A stretch of DNA of 46,489 nt. It comes from Burkholderiales bacterium (GTDB taxonomy: Bacteria; Pseudomonadota; Gammaproteobacteria; Burkholderiales; Nitrosomonadaceae). The stretch spans positions 1 through 46,489 of the forward strand of contig JABTUQ010000011.1 in NCBI GenBank assembly GCA_015075225.1. Direction: 5' to 3'. The notes under the pieces were generated by a model. That model ran no database searches. It saw only the letters and a list, made by a program, of their open reading frames with translations, and was not told where the DNA came from. Shown here piece after piece: positions 7,672 through 16,564 of this stretch (position 1 is its first letter; every line of letters starts with the position of its first letter). The position numbers and the translations under genes were made by a program.

Positions 7672-9861
7672 ATGAAACATCGTATCAAACCGGTGGCGGT
7701 AGCCGTGGCTATCGCTTTGTCTGCTTTTGCCATGCAACAGGTACAGGCACAGACCACACTGGGAGAGGTTGTGGTTAAAACCAGCAAAATTCGTGATGCC
7801 GCAACGCCTGACGAAGTTGGTTCAACCGAAATTGCTGCCCAGCATGCCATTACCCGGGATACGGCTTCTTTGCTGCGGGATGTTCCCGGCGTGCACCTCT
7901 ATGGTGCCGGTGGCATTTCCAGTCTGCCAGTAATTCACGGCATGGCGGATGATCGCTTGCGTATTACAGTGGATGGTATGGATTTCATTTCCTCTTGTGC
8001 CAACCACATGAATCCACCACTTTCCTATATTGACCCGACTAACGTCGCGAAAATCAGGGTATTTGCCGGCGTCACGCCAGTGAGCGTTGGGGGTGACAGC
8101 ATTGGCGGTACCATCATTGCCGAATCGGCTCCACCCCAGTTTGCTGCACCTGGCCAGCGCTCTCTTATTAAGGGGGAAATTGGTACTTTCTTCCGTAGCA
8201 ACAACAATGCCATGGGTGGAAATCTGTCTGCCACGCTGGCCAACGAATTTTTCAGCATCAATTATTCTGGCGCGATTGCCGTGGCGGATAACTACAAGGC
8301 AGGCGGCAATTTCAAGACAACCACGGCAACAGGGCGTCCAGGGCATACGCTGCCGCTGGATGAAGTGGGCTCCACTGCCTATAAAAGCCTGACACATACC
8401 GTGGGTGTTGCCTTGCGAGCGGATAACCACCTGCTTGAGGCAAAGCTGGGTTATCAGAACGTTCCCTACCAGTTCTACCCCAACCAGCGTATGGATATGT
8501 TGAATAACGAGCAGAAGCGGGTAAACGTACGCTACCTTGGCCAGTACAACTGGGGAGCGCTTGATGGCCGCGTGTACTATGAAGCGGTCGATCATTTCAT
8601 GAATTTTGGTGATGACAAGCAGCTTGTTTACGGTACGGCATTCAACGGCATGCCGATGAGCAGCCGTGGCCGTACCCTCGGTTTTAACCTGAAGGGAGAT
8701 ATTGACCTTACCGCTGATGATTTACTGCGCGTTGGCGCTATTTATCAGCATTACACGCTGGATGACTGGTGGCCGCCATCCGGCACAGGTGCCATGTCCC
8801 CTCTCGAATTTCAAAATATCAACAATGGCAAACGGGACCGGCTGGGTATTTTTGCGGAATGGGAAAGACGGTTTGGTTCGCAATGGACCACGTTGCTGGG
8901 TACCCGTTACGAGCATGTAGAAACGGATGCTGATAATGTTCACGGTTACGGCAACATGATGGGTGGCCAGTTTACCGAAGCGGCGGCTTTCAACGCCCGT
9001 GGACACAAACGCACGGATGACAATGTTGATGTAACGGCGCTGGCACGTTACACACCCAATAACATGCTGGATCTTGAACTGGGTTTGGCACGCAAGGTAC
9101 GCACGCCGAACCTGTACGAACGCTATACCTGGTCCACCTGGGGCATGGCTGCCATCATGAATAACTTTGTGGGCGATGGTAACGGCTATATGGGCAATAT
9201 GGATCTAAAGCCGGAAAAAGCCTATACCGCATCCTTTACGCTTGATTTGCACGCTGCTGATCGTCAGTGGGAAATGAAAGCCACGCCTTATTTCACTTAT
9301 GTGGATGGTTATATTGATGCTGTTCGGCTGGCTCCCGGCACCACAACCAGCAATCAGTTTGTTGTCCTGCAATATGCCAATCAGTCGGCTCATCTTTTCG
9401 GGGTTGATTTCTCTGGCCGCGCTGTGCTGGCCAAAACCAGCTTCGGTGAATTTGGTGTACGTGGTTTGATGAACTACACCCGGGGCGAGAACAAAAAAAC
9501 AGGTGACGAGCTGTATAACATCATGCCGCTCAACGGCAAGCTGTCGTTCACTCATCAGTATGATGGCTGGAGCAGTGCGATCGAACTGGTCGGCTCTGCA
9601 CGTAAAAGTCCGGTTTCTTCGGTGCGCAATGAGATTCATACAGGAAGCTATTTCCTCACCAATCTGCGTACCAGCTACACCTGGAAGAATGTCCGCTTTG
9701 ATCTGGGAGTGGAAAACCTGTTTGATCGCCTTTATTCCCTGCCGCTTGGCGGAGCCTATACCGGACAGGGGATGACCATGGGCATCAATGCCATACCGCA
9801 CGGCATCGCTGTCCCGGGGATGGGTCGTTCCGTGTATGGTGGAGTTAACATCAAGTTCTAA
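7672..9861 (+). CDS. TonB-dependent outer-membrane receptor, copper-receptor-like
   Basis: The start is the ATG at 7,672, preceded by GGAGGG (7,656-7,661) and followed by a clear signal peptide cleaved after VQAQ; an open frame back to 7,483 has no such support. About 729 residues: a plug domain (LLRDVPGV, IHGMADDRLRITVDGM, SVGGDSIGGTI) and a 22-strand barrel ending in the terminal Phe of GVNIKF. The plug carries a Cys and a Met/His-containing segment (SSCANHMNPPLSYIDP) resembling that of NosA/OprC-type copper receptors. The Fur-like site upstream would argue for iron, so the substrate is open. It imports its ligand using TonB energy. Confidence 0.85.
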   Translation: MKHRIKPVAVAVAIALSAFAMQQVQAQTTLGEVVVKTSKIRDAATPDEVGSTEIAAQHAITRDTASLLRDVPGVHLYGAGGISSLPVIHGMADDRLRITVDGMDFISSCANHMNPPLSYIDPTNVAKIRVFAGVTPVSVGGDSIGGTIIAESAPPQFAAPGQRSLIKGEIGTFFRSNNNAMGGNLSATLANEFFSINYSGAIAVADNYKAGGNFKTTTATGRPGHTLPLDEVGSTAYKSLTHTVGVALRADNHLLEAKLGYQNVPYQFYPNQRMDMLNNEQKRVNVRYLGQYNWGALDGRVYYEAVDHFMNFGDDKQLVYGTAFNGMPMSSRGRTLGFNLKGDIDLTADDLLRVGAIYQHYTLDDWWPPSGTGAMSPLEFQNINNGKRDRLGIFAEWERRFGSQWTTLLGTRYEHVETDADNVHGYGNMMGGQFTEAAAFNARGHKRTDDNVDVTALARYTPNNMLDLELGLARKVRTPNLYERYTWSTWGMAAIMNNFVGDGNGYMGNMDLKPEKAYTASFTLDLHAADRQWEMKATPYFTYVDGYIDAVRLAPGTTTSNQFVVLQYANQSAHLFGVDFSGRAVLAKTSFGEFGVRGLMNYTRGENKKTGDELYNIMPLNGKLSFTHQYDGWSSAIELVGSARKSPVSSVRNEIHTGSYFLTNLRTSYTWKNVRFDLGVENLFDRLYSLPLGGAYTGQGMTMGINAIPHGIAVPGMGRSVYGGVNIKF

Positions 9862-9877
9862 TTTCCATTATCTATTT

Positions 9878-9909
9878 GAGCTGATTGGTCATTCATGACT
9901 GATCAGCTT
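9878..9909. terminator. Hairpin after the receptor gene
   Basis: AGCTGAT-x2-GTCAT pairs with ATGAC-x2-ATCAGCT around a two-base loop, 16 bases after the receptor stop codon. No clear T-run follows, so it may be a weak terminator or an mRNA-stabilising structure. Confidence 0.45.
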
Positions 9910-9923
9910 CAATCTTCAAGTCG

Positions 9924-10316
9924 TCAAGTGGATGACACAACCGAAGCAGGCCGGGTATGCTGGACGATGAATTTCTCCAGTTCAACCGTGTAGAACACGA
10001 TCAATCCGGCAATAGCAGCTTTGCCCCATTCCAGCAGTGATCAATCAGTTGAATCAAAGATAGCCTGCATGGCTGGCAGGTGAGTATAAGCAATCTGCAA
10101 CAGCATGCAGGCTGCAATCACCAGCAGGACATAACGGTTACCGGTCAAACCGGAAATCAGGGGAGTTGGGGCGATAATATGGCGGTTATTGACCAGATAA
10201 AACATTTCTGCCAGCACAATTGCATTGACAGCGATCGTATGCACGGTTTCTATCCTGGCACCACGATTGAGTTCCCACAGAAACAGGCCGAGCGCACCGG
10301 CCATCAAACCTCAGTG
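9924..10316 (-). pseudogene. C-terminal remnant of a P-type cation-transporting ATPase
   Basis: The translated frame reads as the last membrane helices of a P2-type (Ca2+/Mg2+-like) ATPase: HTIAVNAIVLAEMFYLVNNR, YVLLVIAACMLLQIAYTHLP, and after an in-frame TGA (10,041-10,043) EWGKAAIAGLIVFYTVELEK. The TGA stands where the family often has Trp. Upstream, homology stops at about 10,316 with another stop codon, next to repeat DNA. The phosphorylation and nucleotide domains are absent, so this is a relic. Confidence 0.75.
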
Positions 10317-10413
10317 AGGTAGTCAGTTCAGGGCGAAAATCAACGATGCAAGTAAAACGCAGCAAACAGCCGTAAGGCTGGCCCGTAGGGCGAGAGGCGC
10401 AGGCGCCGAGTAA

Positions 10414-10504
10414 GAAGCGGGGTGTATACGCAATAAATGAGCATTTTGAGCCGATGTTTAACGCAGAAATGATAATGCAGGTAGTTTTTCAGAGGTTCCT
10501 AAAA
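10414..10504 (+). repeat. Dispersed repeat family 1, copy A
   Basis: This stretch matches 18,462-18,559 on the opposite strand and, more weakly, 31,581-31,653 on the same strand. Shared landmarks are GTGTATACG, AATAAATGAGCATTTTGAG, TTTAACG and the end CAGAGGTTCCT. Similarity to copy B continues in patches back to about 10,350. The rest of 10,317-10,600 holds no gene I can support. Confidence 0.75.
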
Positions 10505-10600
10505 TGGGAGAGTGTACGTTTGATGACGCAGGAAGCTTATGCCTGAAGATTATAGCCGCCATCCTGCTTTTTCTTTTGGCTTCGTCAAATCATCACGCTG

Positions 10601-11374
10601 ATGTTCTGGTATCTGGAAAAATGGCGCCGGCGCTGGATTCTCAAGCGTAAATCCATCCCTGAACCAGTGTGGCGTGCGGCGGTGGATCAACTGCCGTTTT
10701 TACAGGGATTGACGGCGGAAGAATGTACCCGGTTACGGGAATGGGTGACTCTCTTTCTGCACGATAAAAAAATAAATGGTGTGCAGGGGCTGGTGATGAC
10801 AGAGGCAATGGGTGTAATGATTGCAGTGCAGGCCTGTTTGCTGATTCTGAACCTGGATCTGGAGTATTACGACGACTGGGCAGAGGTGATCGTGTATCCC
10901 AGTAGATTTGTTCTCAACCATATCGTGACCGATGAAACCGGAGTGGTGCATACCAGACGGCTGGTGGCTTCGGGAGAATCCTGGCAAACAGGGCCGGTTG
11001 TTCTTTCCTGGGAAGATGTGGCCAGCGCCGGACATGAACACGGCTACAACGTGGTCATACACGAATTTGCGCACAAACTGGACATGCTGAATGGCTCGGC
11101 CAATGGTTATCCACCATTGCATAGCGGAATGGATCCGTGTGAATGGGCGGATATATTTACTGTTGCGTATGAAAATTTCTGTACACAGCTGGCTCGGGGA
11201 GAATCGCCGGTGATGACTTCCTATGCTGCAGAAAACCCGGCTGAATTTTTTGCGGTGCTAAGCGAAGTCTTTTTTGTACAGCCGCAGCGGATCAAATTTC
11301 ATTTCCCCGGGGTGTATCAGCAACTGGCCCGATATTATCGCCAGGATCCTGCCGCAAGACTGGAAAAAATCTGA
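10601..11374 (+). CDS. mtfA: MtfA-family zinc metallopeptidase (M90)
   Basis: A 257-residue protein with the gluzincin-type HExxH motif as HEFAH (about residue 152), followed by KLDMLNG and a downstream Glu-rich helix (AENPAEFFAVLSEVFF) that supplies the third ligand. The family includes E. coli MtfA, a cytoplasmic aminopeptidase that binds the glucose repressor Mlc. No Mlc or PTS gene is nearby, so the physiological role here is unknown. No clear Shine-Dalgarno lies before the chosen ATG. It converges on the alcohol dehydrogenase gene with a 51-base gap. Confidence 0.88.
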   Translation: MFWYLEKWRRRWILKRKSIPEPVWRAAVDQLPFLQGLTAEECTRLREWVTLFLHDKKINGVQGLVMTEAMGVMIAVQACLLILNLDLEYYDDWAEVIVYPSRFVLNHIVTDETGVVHTRRLVASGESWQTGPVVLSWEDVASAGHEHGYNVVIHEFAHKLDMLNGSANGYPPLHSGMDPCEWADIFTVAYENFCTQLARGESPVMTSYAAENPAEFFAVLSEVFFVQPQRIKFHFPGVYQQLARYYRQDPAARLEKI

Positions 11375-11425
11375 AAACTGAATCGTGGAAACAGGTGTGA
11401 ATACTATTTCCACATTTTTCAGTCA

Positions 11426-12607
11426 TTACAGCCTTTCCAGCAAAATCTGCCGGATCTCGCCATCCGTGAGCACGATCGGGTTGGTTTTCATACTGCTGCC
11501 ACGGCAATTGGCGATCACGTGATCGAGTCCTGACGATTGCAATCCGTAGTGCGATAGCCGGGGCAGAGCGAGTGTTTCCGTCCATTGTACCAATAATTCA
11601 ATCAGCGCATTAAAGGCCGCCGTTGCATCACTGAATGATTGCTGGCACAGGATTTCAGCAACATGCCGGTACTTTGCCAGCGCTGGATGATCCGGTTCGC
11701 GTGTTTGCATGCTGTGCAGATTCATTTTCGTGGCAGATGCAACCAATGTGCCGCAGACCACGCCATGCGGAACCGGGTAGAAAGCCCCCAGTGGTGAAGC
11801 TAAACCATGCACCGAACCCAGACCTGTTTGCGCCAGCGTAATGCCTGAGAGCAGTGCGGCGTAAGCCATATTTCCCCGGTGCTTTGGCAGATCACCCTGC
11901 TGACGATAGAGCGGGACAAGCGATTCACGCACGGCGTGCAAGCCGCTGATTGCCAGTGCATCAGTCAACGGGTTTGCGCGGCTGGAGACATACGATTCCA
12001 GCAACTGCGTTAGCGCATCCATGCCGTTGGCAGCAATGACGTCGGGCGGACAGCTGGTTAGCAGATCCGGATCAACGATGGCATATTCGGCGACCAGCTT
12101 GTCGTGCCGGAACGATTTCTTGAAACCATGTTTACCCTGCACGCTGAGGACGGCATTTTTGGTTGCCTCGCTGCCAGTGCCGGCAGTCGTCGGAACAGCG
12201 ATAAACGGTACAGCGGGGCCGTGGTACGGCAATTCCGGGCCCACGCCTTCAAGGTAATCCATTACCGGATGACGTACTCGCAGCAGCCCGGCTATGGCTT
12301 TGGCTGCATCAAGCGCGCTGCCGCCACCGATGCCAACAATGGCTGCGAAATCTTCGCCTGCGTATGTTTTGACCAGATCATCAATCTTCCCTGGGGAGGG
12401 TTCCTCTGCGATTGTGGCGTGCAGCCAGGTCATGTTGCGCTGTTGGAATTGATTGAGCAGCTGTTGCCAGTGTGGAGTATTGATGAAAGAGTGCGCGCCG
12501 GTAACGAGCAGAATATGCCGACCATAACCAGCGACAATATCCGGCAGTTTGTTTAGCGTGCCAGCACCGAATTCGATGCGTGGCAGCCGGGCGATGGAAA
12601 AGATCAT
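11426..12607 (-). CDS. Iron-containing (group III) alcohol dehydrogenase
   Basis: The start is the ATG at 12,607, which overlaps the TGA of the upstream gene by one base (TGATG), so the two are translationally coupled; the longer open frame to 12,688 is antisense-like run-on. The 393-residue protein has the NAD(P) motif GIGGGSALDAAKAIAG, the AVPTTAGTGSEAT loop and the metal region GMDALTQLLESY with HGLASPLGAFYPVPHG. Of the four metal ligands (FucO Asp196, His200, His263, His277), the His200 equivalent is Gln. Substrate cannot be predicted; family firm. Confidence 0.88.
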   Translation of the reverse strand: MIFSIARLPRIEFGAGTLNKLPDIVAGYGRHILLVTGAHSFINTPHWQQLLNQFQQRNMTWLHATIAEEPSPGKIDDLVKTYAGEDFAAIVGIGGGSALDAAKAIAGLLRVRHPVMDYLEGVGPELPYHGPAVPFIAVPTTAGTGSEATKNAVLSVQGKHGFKKSFRHDKLVAEYAIVDPDLLTSCPPDVIAANGMDALTQLLESYVSSRANPLTDALAISGLHAVRESLVPLYRQQGDLPKHRGNMAYAALLSGITLAQTGLGSVHGLASPLGAFYPVPHGVVCGTLVASATKMNLHSMQTREPDHPALAKYRHVAEILCQQSFSDATAAFNALIELLVQWTETLALPRLSHYGLQSSGLDHVIANCRGSSMKTNPIVLTDGEIRQILLERL

Positions 12608-12906
12608 CAGTTCACAGCCGGAAACAGACCATCGTAGACAACGCCCTTGCGCGGTTCGGCCATCCAGTCCGCTACCGTATCGCGCCATGCCTGGTAATGC
12701 GCGGTTTCCTTGTGGGCTGCTGCATCTTCCCGGGTTTTGTAGGCTTCGTATAAAACGAATCGGGCTGGATCATCGGCAGACTGCAAAATATCGAATCGCA
12801 CATTGCCCGCTTCCTGAACCGATTTTTCATGATTCAGGCGACAGGCTTCCCTGAAAGCTTCCACTTTATCCGCCGTGACGGATACATGAACGCTAGTGAC
12901 ATACAT
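12607..12906 (-). CDS. Small antibiotic-biosynthesis-monooxygenase (ABM)-fold protein
   Basis: From the ATG at 12,906 this is a 99-residue single-domain protein of the ABM/YgiN/LsrG type: MYVTSVHVSV, then NHEKSVQEAGNVRFDILQ and FVLYEAYKTREDAAAHKETAHYQAW. The fold is a dimeric ferredoxin-like barrel found in quinol and other small-molecule oxygenases and in isomerases. It is coupled to the iron alcohol dehydrogenase, so both probably act on one small metabolite, but nothing shows which. The same strand is open to 13,023, without support for an earlier start. Confidence 0.82.
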   Translation of the reverse strand: MYVTSVHVSVTADKVEAFREACRLNHEKSVQEAGNVRFDILQSADDPARFVLYEAYKTREDAAAHKETAHYQAWRDTVADWMAEPRKGVVYDGLFPAVN

Positions 12907-13081
12907 GATGTAAATCCTTGATATAGATGGGTCTGGAACGAATATCGTTGGCCGGTATATTACTCCGGATTGCCGCTCTGTTTGGCCATGCCACACGGAA
13001 GGGGCGGGTAATCGGGATATCATGGCGGTTTGTAGCTATTGGCAAATAATTGTTTTGATCTGATCAGGAGTGTTGTTGTAC

Positions 13082-13432
13082 ATGGATATATACAAGCTGC
13101 AAGATCTGATTGCCAGTCAGAAGGCATCGGGTGAGGAATATCTGGAATTTCTACGGGTGCCATCGTTGAGCATGGGAATGTATACCTTGCCTGCCGGATC
13201 CTCCGATCTGCAGGTACCACATACAGAAGATGAGGTTTATTACGTGGCGCGTGGCAAGGCGAGTATGCGGGTGGGGAACGAACATCAACAGATTGCGGCT
13301 GGCAGCATTATTTTTGTAGCAGCCAGCGTTGATCACTGTTTTTATGACATTACGGAAGAACTGACTGTGCTGGTATTTTTCGCCCCTGCTGAATATACCC
13401 ATGCCCCGGGATCGGACACCTATATAAAATAG
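13082..13432 (+). CDS. Single-domain cupin protein
   Basis: A 116-residue protein with both cupin motifs: PHTEDEVYYVARGKA (motif 1, with one His and two Glu) and VAASVDHCFYDI (motif 2, His). These would hold one metal ion. An AGGAG (13,066-13,070) precedes the ATG at 13,082. It is divergent from the ABM-alcohol dehydrogenase pair with a 175-base shared control region, and convergent with the ferredoxin gene. Substrate unknown. Confidence 0.82.
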   Translation: MDIYKLQDLIASQKASGEEYLEFLRVPSLSMGMYTLPAGSSDLQVPHTEDEVYYVARGKASMRVGNEHQQIAAGSIIFVAASVDHCFYDITEELTVLVFFAPAEYTHAPGSDTYIK

Positions 13433-13438
13433 AAGCGC

Positions 13439-13747
13439 TCAGATCTTCAATCGCTCGACAATTTTTCCGTTCTGCAAATGCGATTCAATGATTTCGTCGA
13501 TGTCTTCCTGATCCACATAGGTGTACCAGACTTCTTCCGGGTAGACGACGATGACAGGGCCCTGGTCGCAGCGATCAAGGCAGCCGGCGTTATTGATGCG
13601 CACTTGGCCTTGCCCGGATAAACCGAGCGCCTTGATGCGTGCCTTGGCGTAGTCGCGCATTTCCTGGGCGTGATGGTCGTTGCAGCAGCGTTCGCCATTG
13701 GCACGCTGGTTGGTGCAGAAGAAAACATGGTGCTGATAGTAGGGCAT
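13439..13747 (-). CDS. Thioredoxin-like [2Fe-2S] ferredoxin
   Basis: A 102-residue protein of the Shethna type: CTNQRANGERCC in the N-terminal part and NNAGCLDRCDQGP later supply the four cluster Cys. The fold is that of the NuoE C-terminal domain. It starts 5 bases after the stop of the polyamine-binding protein gene, so it looks like the last gene of that operon, although a functional tie between them is not obvious. It probably passes single electrons to an unknown partner. Confidence 0.88.
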   Translation of the reverse strand: MPYYQHHVFFCTNQRANGERCCNDHHAQEMRDYAKARIKALGLSGQGQVRINNAGCLDRCDQGPVIVVYPEEVWYTYVDQEDIDEIIESHLQNGKIVERLKI

Positions 13748-13752
13748 GTGTT

Positions 13753-14862
13753 TTACCTTAGTTTGATTTCTGTCCAGATCCGGCTGAGCAGCCGGCGCTG
13801 GGTGTGGTCGATATCTTCCAGCATTTCCAGCCGGGCACTTTGTGCTGCATCCGGAAAAATGGCCGGGTTGGCAACGATATCCGTGTGGATATACGGTCGG
13901 GCATCCAGGTTGGGATTGCCGGAGCCGGTCAGGTTGGTCAGCTCGGCAGAATTTTGCCCTTCCAGCATGAAATTGATGAAACGGTGCGCCAGATCCGGTC
14001 GGCGCCCGCTCTGGTGGAGCACCATGCTATCGAGCGATAGTACCGCGCCTTCTTTCGGAATAGTGAAATCGACGCTGAAGTGGCGCCCTGTTTTTTTCGC
14101 ATCCTGGGCCGCCTGGAACATATCATTCGAATAACCGTGGGCGACCCACAAATTACCCACGGCCAGCTCGCGGATGTAGCTGGTGTTGCTGAAGGCAGCC
14201 CAGTAAGGTTTAGCGCGAATGATCAGCGCCTTGGCCTGCTGCCAGTGGTTTTCATCGGTATCGTTGGCGGAATACCCCAGGTATTTCAATGCTGCTGCCA
14301 TCAGCTCGCGCTGGCTGTCGAGCACGGTGACGCGTCCCTTGAGTTTCTCCAAATATTTGGGTTCGAAGATGATTGCCCAGCTATTGGTGGGCAGTCCGAG
14401 TCCGGCCAGTTTTTCACGGTTGAACCCCAGCAGGGTGATGGTGTAGGCGTAGGGCACGGAATAGCGGTTGTCCGGATCGAATACAGTGCCCAGGTAGTTC
14501 GGATCGATATTTTTCAGGTTGGGAAGCTGCGATTTGTCCAGCTCGCGCAGGGCGTGCTGGTGAATCAGCGTGTCCATGGCATTGCCGGTGGGAACGAGCA
14601 GATCGTAGCCTGTTGCACCAGCGGCCAGTTTGGCGAGCAGTTCCTCGTTATCCGAGTAATAGTCCTGTGTTACTCGGCACTGGCACGTCTGTTCAAAGCG
14701 CTCGACCGTTTCCTGGCTGATGTAGTTGTTCCAGTTGAACAGCCGCAGGATGTTGTCTTTGGGGTTGGCTGAGTGTGCTGCCGTTTTATCTGCAGGCGTG
14801 CAACTAGCTAATGTAATAGCCAGCAGGCAGAGGAAACCAGTCAGGGCGCAGCGGATCTTCAC
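13753..14862 (-). CDS. potF: Polyamine ABC transporter substrate-binding lipoprotein (PotD/PotF type)
   Basis: A 369-residue protein with a lipoprotein signal (LASC lipobox, Cys21), so it is probably anchored in the membrane. The mature part has LRLFNWNNYISQETVERFE and GYDLLVPTG, typical of spermidine/putrescine-binding proteins. Its ATG overlaps the stop of the upstream permease gene by four bases. PotD and PotF cannot be told apart from this alone; the symbol is by analogy to the potFGHI set. Confidence 0.88.
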   Translation of the reverse strand: MKIRCALTGFLCLLAITLASCTPADKTAAHSANPKDNILRLFNWNNYISQETVERFEQTCQCRVTQDYYSDNEELLAKLAAGATGYDLLVPTGNAMDTLIHQHALRELDKSQLPNLKNIDPNYLGTVFDPDNRYSVPYAYTITLLGFNREKLAGLGLPTNSWAIIFEPKYLEKLKGRVTVLDSQRELMAAALKYLGYSANDTDENHWQQAKALIIRAKPYWAAFSNTSYIRELAVGNLWVAHGYSNDMFQAAQDAKKTGRHFSVDFTIPKEGAVLSLDSMVLHQSGRRPDLAHRFINFMLEGQNSAELTNLTGSGNPNLDARPYIHTDIVANPAIFPDAAQSARLEMLEDIDHTQRRLLSRIWTEIKLR

Positions 14863-15644
14863 GATTTCTTGTCTCCCTGCAACATACCGGCATCCAGGCG
14901 GTTGGCAAGGATGATCAGCACCAGGGTCAGCAGCATCAGCAGCGTGGAGATCGCATTGACCTCAGGGGTGACGGCAATCTTGATCATGGTATAGATCTGG
15001 ATGGGCAGAATTGGCTCGCCAACGCCTTTGGTGAAGAAAGTGATGACGAAATCGTCGATTGACAATGTGAACGACATCAACGCACCTGCAACTACCGCCG
15101 GCAGGATCAGCGGCAGGGTAATCAACCGGAAGGTTTGCCAGGGTGTTGCACCGAGATCGCGTGCGGCTTCGAAAATGCTTTCATCCATGCCTTGCAGACG
15201 GGCGCGCACGATAATGGCGACAAAACCGATGCAAAAGGTGGCGTGGGCGATGATGATCGAAAACATACCCAGCGTCAGGTTCAGCACTTGCAGAAAGAAC
15301 AGCAGCAGCGATACGCCCAGCAGGATTTCCGGCATGGCCACGGGAGTGAAGGCGAGCACCGGCAGGAATTTGAGCCGGAAGCGGTGTATCGCCAGACCTG
15401 CCATGGTTCCCAGCGTGGTGGCGAGCAGACTGGCGCTGACAGCGATGATCAGAGAATTGCGCGCGGCCAGCAGCATTTCCTCGTTCTGGAACAGCTTGTA
15501 GTACCAGTCGAGTGTAAAGCCCACCCATTCCGCATTCAGGCGGGAATCGTTGAACGAATACACCACCACGATGATCAGCGGGATGTAGAGAAAGATGTAA
15601 ACCAGACTGGCGGCAAGCCACAGGGTCAGATTGGAGCGTTTCAT
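14859..15644 (-). CDS. potI: Polyamine ABC transporter permease (PotC/PotI type)
   Basis: A 261-residue inner-membrane protein with about six helices. The EAA loop that docks on the ATPase is visible as EAARDLGATPWQTFRLITLPLILP. Second permease of the transporter, 15 bases downstream of the first and overlapping the binding-protein gene. Length and topology are normal. Confidence 0.9.
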   Translation of the reverse strand: MKRSNLTLWLAASLVYIFLYIPLIIVVVYSFNDSRLNAEWVGFTLDWYYKLFQNEEMLLAARNSLIIAVSASLLATTLGTMAGLAIHRFRLKFLPVLAFTPVAMPEILLGVSLLLFFLQVLNLTLGMFSIIIAHATFCIGFVAIIVRARLQGMDESIFEAARDLGATPWQTFRLITLPLILPAVVAGALMSFTLSIDDFVITFFTKGVGEPILPIQIYTMIKIAVTPEVNAISTLLMLLTLVLIILANRLDAGMLQGDKKS

Positions 15645-15659
15645 GATCGTTTGTTTGAA

Positions 15660-16562
15660 TTACCGGGAAGTGCGCGGCCGCGCCAACAGCATGGATAACC
15701 CGGCTACACATAGCACGGTCAGCATCAGCATGATGGAAAGAGTGGAACCGAACGGCCAGTCGCGCGTACCCAGAAACTGATCCTTGATCAGGTTGCCGAT
15801 CAGAATATCGCCGGTGCCGCCCAGAATATCCGGTACGGCAAACATGCCCAGAACCGGGATGAACACCAGGGCTGCGCCGGAAAACACACCCGGCAGCGAT
15901 TGCGGCCAGGTAATCAGCCAGAACCGCTGCCAGCGGTTCGCACCGAGATCCTGTGCGGCATCAAGCAATACCGGATCGTGTTTTTCCAGATTGGTATAAA
16001 GCGGCAGGATCATGAACGGCAGATGGACATAAACCATGCCGACAATCACCGCAAACGGAGAAAACAGCAGCATGACTGGTTCGAAACCCAGCATCTGGAG
16101 GATATTATTGACGAAGTGGCTGAATGCCGATTCCGGGCCCAGGATGATCATCCAGGCATAAATGCGGATCAGGAAATTGCTGGCGAATGGCAATACCACC
16201 AGCAATATCATCAGGTTGCGGTATTTTTTCTCGCTTTTGGCAATCAGCATGGCGACCGGATAGGCCATGATCAGGCAGATCAGGGTGGTGAGCGTGGCGA
16301 CGGCAAACGATTTCAGAAAAATTTCCGCATAAAGGATGTCGCTGAAAAAGAAGTGGTAGGTTTCCAGTGTCAGGCCATACAAGCCGGAATCTCCTTCGCC
16401 TGTCATTGTTTCCAGTGCGGACAGGGGAGCCAGCCCGCCGAATTCTCCTGGATAACGGAACGAGGTTACGATCATGAGCAGGCTGGGTGCTGCAAAGAAC
16501 AGTAACAGGAACAGCGTCGGAGGCAGGCTCACCAGCCAGCGTGTCAGGCGGAGTTTATTCAT
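15660..16562 (-). CDS. potH: Polyamine ABC transporter permease (PotB/PotH type)
   Basis: A 300-residue inner-membrane protein with six helices and the EAA-type loop DAAQDLGANRWQRFWLITWP. It begins 2 bases after the ATPase gene stop. An insertion rich in Gly and Glu between helices 1 and 2 (about residues 35-65) is periplasmic and usual for PotH-like proteins. Confidence 0.9.
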   Translation of the reverse strand: MNKLRLTRWLVSLPPTLFLLLFFAAPSLLMIVTSFRYPGEFGGLAPLSALETMTGEGDSGLYGLTLETYHFFFSDILYAEIFLKSFAVATLTTLICLIMAYPVAMLIAKSEKKYRNLMILLVVLPFASNFLIRIYAWMIILGPESAFSHFVNNILQMLGFEPVMLLFSPFAVIVGMVYVHLPFMILPLYTNLEKHDPVLLDAAQDLGANRWQRFWLITWPQSLPGVFSGAALVFIPVLGMFAVPDILGGTGDILIGNLIKDQFLGTRDWPFGSTLSIMLMLTVLCVAGLSMLLARPRTSR

Positions 16563-16564
16563 GA

